Program-made: the position numbers and the translations under genes
NCBI GenBank assembly: GCA_030674185.1
Contig: JAPXFY010000031.1
Coordinates: 38,328,532 to 38,392,531, forward strand
Length of the DNA stretch: 64,000 nucleotides
Reading direction: 5' to 3'
DNA from: Monoplex corrugatus
Lineage: Eukaryota; Mollusca; Gastropoda; Littorinimorpha; Ranellidae
Notes under the pieces: generated by a model
The model's database searches: none
Told to the model about the DNA's origin: nothing
What the model saw: only the letters and a program-made list of their open reading frames with translations
Shown here: positions 1-64,000 of the stretch, piece by piece
How positions within the stretch are numbered: position 1 is the stretch's first letter
How the letters are laid out: each line of letters begins with the position of its first letter

Positions 1-249
1 GATAAAACCAATCTGGTGAGGGTTGCATAGGTCAAAAACCCATGTAAAGGAAGCCAGTCACTTTTATGAAGCCTCTCTGAGACTGACAATATCAGTCAGT
101 GCTTCTCTCCCATTTACATTACACTGAAACATGCGTCAAACTACCTCCGTATTTTTCACATATGCAGGCACCAGAGAAAGCTCCGAGAGCTCCGTAAATT
201 TTATGGATATGGCACTCAAGAGGTTAAGACTGATTTCATGCTGGGAGGT

Positions 250-452
250 CACATATGTATCCAATTATCAATCCTAACAGAGATTACGTAAAGCTTTACA
301 GAAAACATACAGGTGAATGGCTCAGCAAAGAAGAAAATGATAGAACGAGAAGACAGAAAGCACAGCAGAGTGACAGAAAAGAGGAAATTTCTAACAAAGA
401 AATCTCAATGATGGTACTACTTATACTCAAAAAGCCCCCTGGCATCAACACA
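250..452 (-). repeat. Dispersed retroelement family A, partial copy
   Basis: Matches the 5' part of family A (in its own minus orientation): the blocks CAATTATCAATCCTAACAGA, GACAGAAAAGAGGAAATTTC and the GCCCCCTGGCATC end. Confidence 0.6.
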
Positions 453-629
453 GGTAATAGTGGTAGTCTAGTTGCAAGTCTTTTGGATCAGGCAATATAC
501 TGATGACCCATGTGCAGCACACAGTTCATGCATGTTAAACTTAAAGACCCTACGAGCAATGGATTGCCCCTGCCAAATTCTGCAGAAAAACCTGATCAGT
601 TTAAATAATCCCTCTTTCTCTCTCCCCCT

Positions 630-634
<5 letters not shown>

Positions 635-688
<54 letters not shown>

Positions 689-690
689 AC
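635..690. repeat. (CA)n microsatellite
   Basis: More than 25 CA units with one interruption, in the intron after exon 25. Confidence 0.95.
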
Positions 691-822
691 ACACACACAC
701 ACACCCACACCACCACCACCAACCACACACCACTACCACATCACAGACAGAAGAGTCAGACAAAAAGACAGAGACACCCTCTCACACCCAGCACTACCAC
801 TATCTCACAGACTCATACACAC

Positions 823-60019
<59,197 letters not shown>

Positions 60020-60382
60020 GTTGAAAGAAGGAACCACGTACTATCTCGCGTCAACCAACCTCGAAGTGCTGAAAGTGCTTTTCTCAAAGTGTTGGAAAAC
60101 CTGAGTCAGTCGTAAAAATAGAATGTAATCAGTTTTATTTTCCATCCATTATTTTTAAGAAATACAATTCAACGTTTGACATATATTTATTAGTACATGC
60201 TTTATGTTGTAAATTATGCAAACACCGTTCTTCCTAAAAGTAAACATAAAAATTAACAACGAATCCAAAGTCTGTTTACAAATTGCTTTCAAAGTCGATT
60301 TGAACATGACGCATGCGCAACATGGACACTAAGCAACCGTAAACTTCCGACTAGGTGAATGAAAGGGGGGACACGATAGCTC
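60020..60382. promoter_or_regulatory. Candidate bidirectional promoter between TPP2 and a plus-strand ORF
   Basis: The 363 bases separate the TPP2 start (60019, minus) from the ATG at 60383 (plus). An NRF1-like GCATGCGCA core (60311-60319) and an ETS-like ACTTCCG (60343-60349) are visible, both typical of TATA-less housekeeping promoters. The interval is free of the microsatellites that fill the rest of the window. The assignment is inferred from gene arrangement and motifs. Confidence 0.5.
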
Positions 60383-60664
60383 ATGGATATAACAGCAGGT
60401 GTGAACTGGGTAGATGGTTTCCCAGCTACAAGCGAGAACGGGTGTGACAAGATGTCGACACGGGTTATCAAGCGAACACGCGATCCGCTCGAGACTCTCG
60501 AGCAAATGCTTCAGAAGACGACTCTCACCACGCAACGTCTATCCCATCGCAATATCATAGGTAAGTGGAATATGTCCAAAATGTGCAAGGAGCTTAACAG
60601 GGATTTGGCGACCGACATGGGATCGAGAGAGTGGGCGAAGGACTTGAGTAGTCACTTCCAGTGA
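60383..60664 (+). CDS. Unrecognised small ORF or first exon, divergent from TPP2
   Basis: An ATG at 60383 opens a 93-codon frame ending TGA at 60664; a second ATG lies at 60452. A good donor (ATAG|GTAAGTGG) at 60561 would instead make 60383-60560 a first coding exon ending in phase 1. The protein is basic in its middle (RVIKRTRDPLETLEQML), with no signal peptide or membrane segment. I do not recognise it. Its head-to-head position with TPP2 and normal coding composition favour a real gene start. The remaining 3.3 kb on the right would then be its first intron. Confidence 0.45.
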   Translation: MDITAGVNWVDGFPATSENGCDKMSTRVIKRTRDPLETLEQMLQKTTLTTQRLSHRNIIGKWNMSKMCKELNRDLATDMGSREWAKDLSSHFQ

Positions 60665-60781
60665 AAGTGAACTAAGCTGTTTCTATTGTTAGCGAGTTGG
60701 GCTGATAGAATTTGCTGTGTTACCTTCCTGGTTTTGTTTAGACTTGAAGTGTTCTCGTATCGATGTATCGAGATCTCTCTC

Positions 60782-60822
<41 letters not shown>

Positions 60823-61016
60823 GTATTTCTTTGACTGAAAGCGTAATGATCCCGTTGTTGGAGTATCTATGTTATCTGAGGTATAATTTATGTGTAGTGT
60901 GATGTAGACCCTCTTTGGGCGAGGACTGGATGTTCAAAAAGCATACATTTTGCATATTTCATACCCTCGTAATTAAAATTTGTTCTTGTTCTTGTTCGTG
61001 TTCGTGTTCTTTTTCT

Positions 61017-61020
<4 letters not shown>

Positions 61021-61091
<71 letters not shown>

Positions 61092-61426
61092 TCTGTCTCT
61101 CTCTCTCTTCTCTTCTCTGTCTCTCTCTTTTCTCTCTCCCTCTGTCTTCTCCTCCCTCTGTCTCTGTCTCTGTCTCGCTGTCCTCTCTCTCTCTCTCCTT
61201 TCTCTCTCTCTCTTACTCTCTCTCTCTCTCTTTCTCTTTCTCTGTCTCTGTCTCTCTGTCCCTGACCCTGTCTTCTCTCTCTGTCTCTCTCTGTGTCCCT
61301 GACCCTGTCTCTTTCTGTCTCTCTGTCTCTCTCTCCCCCTCTCTTTACCTCTGTCCCTAACTGTGTTCTCTCTCTCTCTCTCTGTCTCTCTCTCTCTGTC
61401 TCTCTCTCTGTCTCTGTCTCTCTGTC

Positions 61427-61463
<37 letters not shown>

Positions 61464-61487
61464 TTCCCTCTGTCCCTAACCTTGTCC

Positions 61488-61574
<87 letters not shown>

Positions 61575-61575
61575 C
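61021..61575. repeat. Long (CT)n-rich tract
   Basis: 550 bases of CTCT with TCTGTC interruptions, in the presumed intron of the plus-strand ORF at 60383. Frames across it are artefacts. Confidence 0.95.
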
Positions 61576-61589
61576 CCTGATGTATATAA

Positions 61590-62420
61590 ATGTGTATAAG
61601 CCCCTACGCAAATTATCCAAGACATGTCCTTTATCTTCCAAGACCAATCACATATTCAAAGCAAGCATCTCGTTCTGTGTTTAGCACGTTTCCCACTGGG
61701 CACATGTTCTGTGTTTATGATATGTGTATGTGAGTATATGCTGTTACATAGTCAAAGCAAGCATCTTCTTTTCGGGTACTTGTATCTGGAATACACTGCC
61801 CATCCACATCAAGTCATGCATATCAATAAACAGCTTCACACAAAAGCTTCACAAATATCTGCTTGAAATATCGTAAATAATTATTCTAATTAAAACCCTT
61901 TTTCTAGATCTGCATACACTTGCTATTATTATTATTATTATTATTATATTATTATGCTAATGAAACAATTAGTCAGCCATTTCTATTATACTTTTATGCT
62001 GTTATCTTTTGATATCAAAAATACTGAATCTCTCTTCTCTTTACTTCCTATTGATTTGATTTGATTTTTTCCCCATTTGTTTGACTTTTTTTTTTTATGA
62101 ATTACAGTTCGCCTGTTTTCATCATAGCGTTAGTGTTGACGTGTTATCTCCCCCCCCCCCCCAACCTTCCTCCTCCCCCCCCCCCACACACACACACCCA
62201 CCCCGCCTTGTTTGTTCTTTATTGTTTCTTTCACTTTCTTCTTCTTGTATGCTTGTGTGGTAGTATTTGATAATTAATGTGTATTGTTGTTGTTATGGAT
62301 TGACATGTATTGCTTTACGTGTATCTGCCTTTATTTCTTCCTCTTCTAATGCATGTTTGTTGTTCGGTTCTGTAGGTTTTAAAGTCCTACCACTCTCAGA
62401 GTATACGAGGACTAGCGAAA
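61590..62420 (+). mobile_element. LINE 3' end copy
   Basis: 61775-61870 reads WNTLPIHIKSCISINSFTQK and then LHKYLLEIS-stop, the W-N-x-L-P/F-x-x-x-L-x-x-Y-L ending typical of several non-LTR elements. The following 3' UTR recurs from about 63150. Confidence 0.5.
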
Positions 62421-62499
62421 AAATTGCTCAAAGAAGCCTTTAAAAAATTTTACTGCATTTTAAATTAAGATACCGATGCTTTATTCGGTTCTAATGCAT

Positions 62500-63540
62500 T
62501 TGGCTGATTGACATCTATATGGAAAGTGATGTTTCATCAGAACTATTTTACGCTTTTTTTTTTTATGACCTGGCAATTTAAAAAAAAATTTTTAAATTCT
62601 GTTTTCATTTTTGCGTTGTTTGACGTGTCTTCTCCTCCACTCCTTCACTTGGTTATTTTTAATGCTCCCTTCACTTCCTTCTTTTCCTTTGATTCTATTG
62701 TTGTGGTTTACAATTTGATCTAATGGTAATACAACCACTACTAGCAATGTTGTGATATTGTGTTGTTGTTGTTGTTGTTGCAATTGTTATTGTTAATGGT
62801 CGACATGTATTCATTTACATCTGTCTACTTTTGTCTCGATTGCTTTTTGTAAAGCGCGTGAACCATTGGTGTATGTAACACTCATACATTATCAGAACTC
62901 ATTTTAATAACTTATCTTGCATTTTATTTGTTGTTTTTTTTTTCTTTCTTTTTTCTCCAAATGCTGATGTTCTGTGTGTACAACAGCAAGGACTAGCTGT
63001 TAGGCAGATCCAATGGGACCTCATGCTACTATCGTTGAGTAGTAAATTATTCTGGTCTGAAGTCTGAACTCTCTCTCTCTCTCTCTCTCTCTCCCTCCCT
63101 CTTTCTCCTCCTCTATCTATCTCTCTCCCTCCCCCCTCTCTCTCTCTTCTTGAAATAACGTAGATATTGATTGAAACTAAAACCCTTTCTCCAGCATCTA
63201 CATCCACAGTACTAATGAAACTTTTGGTCAGCTTCTTTACTATACACGGTTCCATTTCTATCCCAGTTTTAAAATACTAAACCTCTCTCTTCTCTTTACT
63301 CCCTTCCTACTGATGTAATTTGATAATATTTGTCCATGTGTGATTTATTTGATACTGTACATGTTATGCTCATATATCTTCGTCATCGCATTGATTGACA
63401 TGTCTGCTCCTCCTCCCCCTCCCCCCCCCCCCCTCTCATGTATTCGTTTTAAATGTCTCCTTTATCTTTATTTCTTTTCCTTTCATTGTATTCTTGTAAT
63501 TTACTTTTTTTTAAAATTATAATGTTATGAATCAGCAGAA
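62500..63540 (+). repeat. Further tandem copies of the same LINE 3' UTR
   Basis: 63160-63330 aligns by eye with 61863-62050 (AAAACCCTTT, ACTAATGAAAC, TTCTCTTTACT blocks). 62985-63050 holds the GGACTAGCTGTTAGGCAG terminal block. At least two degraded copies in line with 61590-62420. Confidence 0.4.
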
Positions 63541-63625
63541 AACAAGAAATAGAGATAAAACGTGTATTCGAAATAACAAAACAAGACAGAAGCAATTGAC
63601 TGACCAGCTGGCTTTAGTCAAAAGA
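63535..63625 (-). repeat. Hammerhead-like repeat, degenerate copy
   Basis: The reverse complement reads TTGACTAAAGCCAGCTGGTC and later CTTCTGTCTTGTTTTG; same order of blocks as 23686, more diverged. Confidence 0.3.
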
Positions 63626-63735
63626 CACAAAAAGAATGAATACGCAACACTTTGCAAAAAAAAAAAAAGAAAGAAAGAAGACAACTTCCCAAACGTAGCG
63701 GCCTGGCAGGAGAAAATTGCCTGGATTGATAAAGG

Positions 63736-63741
<6 letters not shown>

Positions 63742-63797
<56 letters not shown>

Positions 63798-63803
63798 ATT
63801 TAT

Positions 63804-63898
<95 letters not shown>
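63742..63898. repeat. (GA)n-(TA)n-(TG)n compound microsatellite
   Basis: GA run 63742-63797, short TATATA, TG run 63815-63897. Confidence 0.95.
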
Positions 63899-64000
63899 CA
63901 TTTAAATGACAGACTGCACAGACAAACACACATACACACATATAACATACACTCTCTCCCTCACACGCACATACACATATACAGACAGACAGACTCTCTC

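Noticed and set aside
255..503. ORF beginning MYPIINPN, also seen at 38318
   Set aside because: Both lie in the same position of the family A repeat and degrade independently; chance frames in a non-coding repeat.

Overview
The window is eukaryotic nuclear DNA, intron-rich and crowded with repeats. Split GT-AG exons, non-LTR retroelement tails, tRNA-derived SINE heads, piggyBac and hAT type DNA transposons and very abundant (CA)n/(GA)n microsatellites point to an invertebrate metazoan. Several SINE modules resemble ones I associate with molluscs, so a gastropod or other lophotrochozoan is my best guess (moderate to low confidence on the clade). There is no prokaryotic gene organisation.

One host gene dominates. 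The minus strand from 60019 down to 823 carries 25 consecutive coding exons of tripeptidyl-peptidase 2 (TPP2), a giant cytosolic subtilisin-like serine peptidase. Exons were placed by protein similarity plus compatible splice sites and phases. They give 1087 residues of an expected roughly 1250, and the last exons lie beyond the left edge. All four catalytic positions (D43, H264, N362, S449) and the two N-terminus-binding glutamates (E305, E331) are present at the family numbering. The one flaw is a single missing base in exon 4 (near 48892-48895) between two conserved stretches, which is either a sequence error or a disabling allele. At 60020-60382 lies a compact, probably bidirectional promoter (NRF1-like and ETS-like motifs) that also faces a small unrecognised plus-strand ORF at 60383.

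The TPP2 introns hold the rest. From 5.8 to 13 kb is a cluster of TTAA-flanked piggyBac-type elements, including an apparently intact two-exon transposase (566 aa, D230/D308/D423 present) whose intron is almost entirely (TG)n. A short derivative at 7981-8646 has matching terminal repeats. At least ten copies of a nested palindromic TTAA MITE (TTAACCCTTTGACTCCC ends) are scattered through the window. There are also a 5'-truncated LINE reverse transcriptase (4764-5723), other LINE tails, several SINE families, a roughly 550 bp dispersed retroelement family (11 copies, 10 in one orientation), a hAT-like MITE, and hammerhead-like repeats of the kind found in Penelope elements.

Tandem arrays are exceptional in size: a 2.2 kb polypurine array (17340-19505), a 46-bp satellite of about 52 copies (27351-29768), a 54-bp minisatellite of about 30 copies (44484-46080), and smaller arrays placed right against TPP2 splice sites. 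The long reading frames over these arrays are by-products of repeat composition, not genes.
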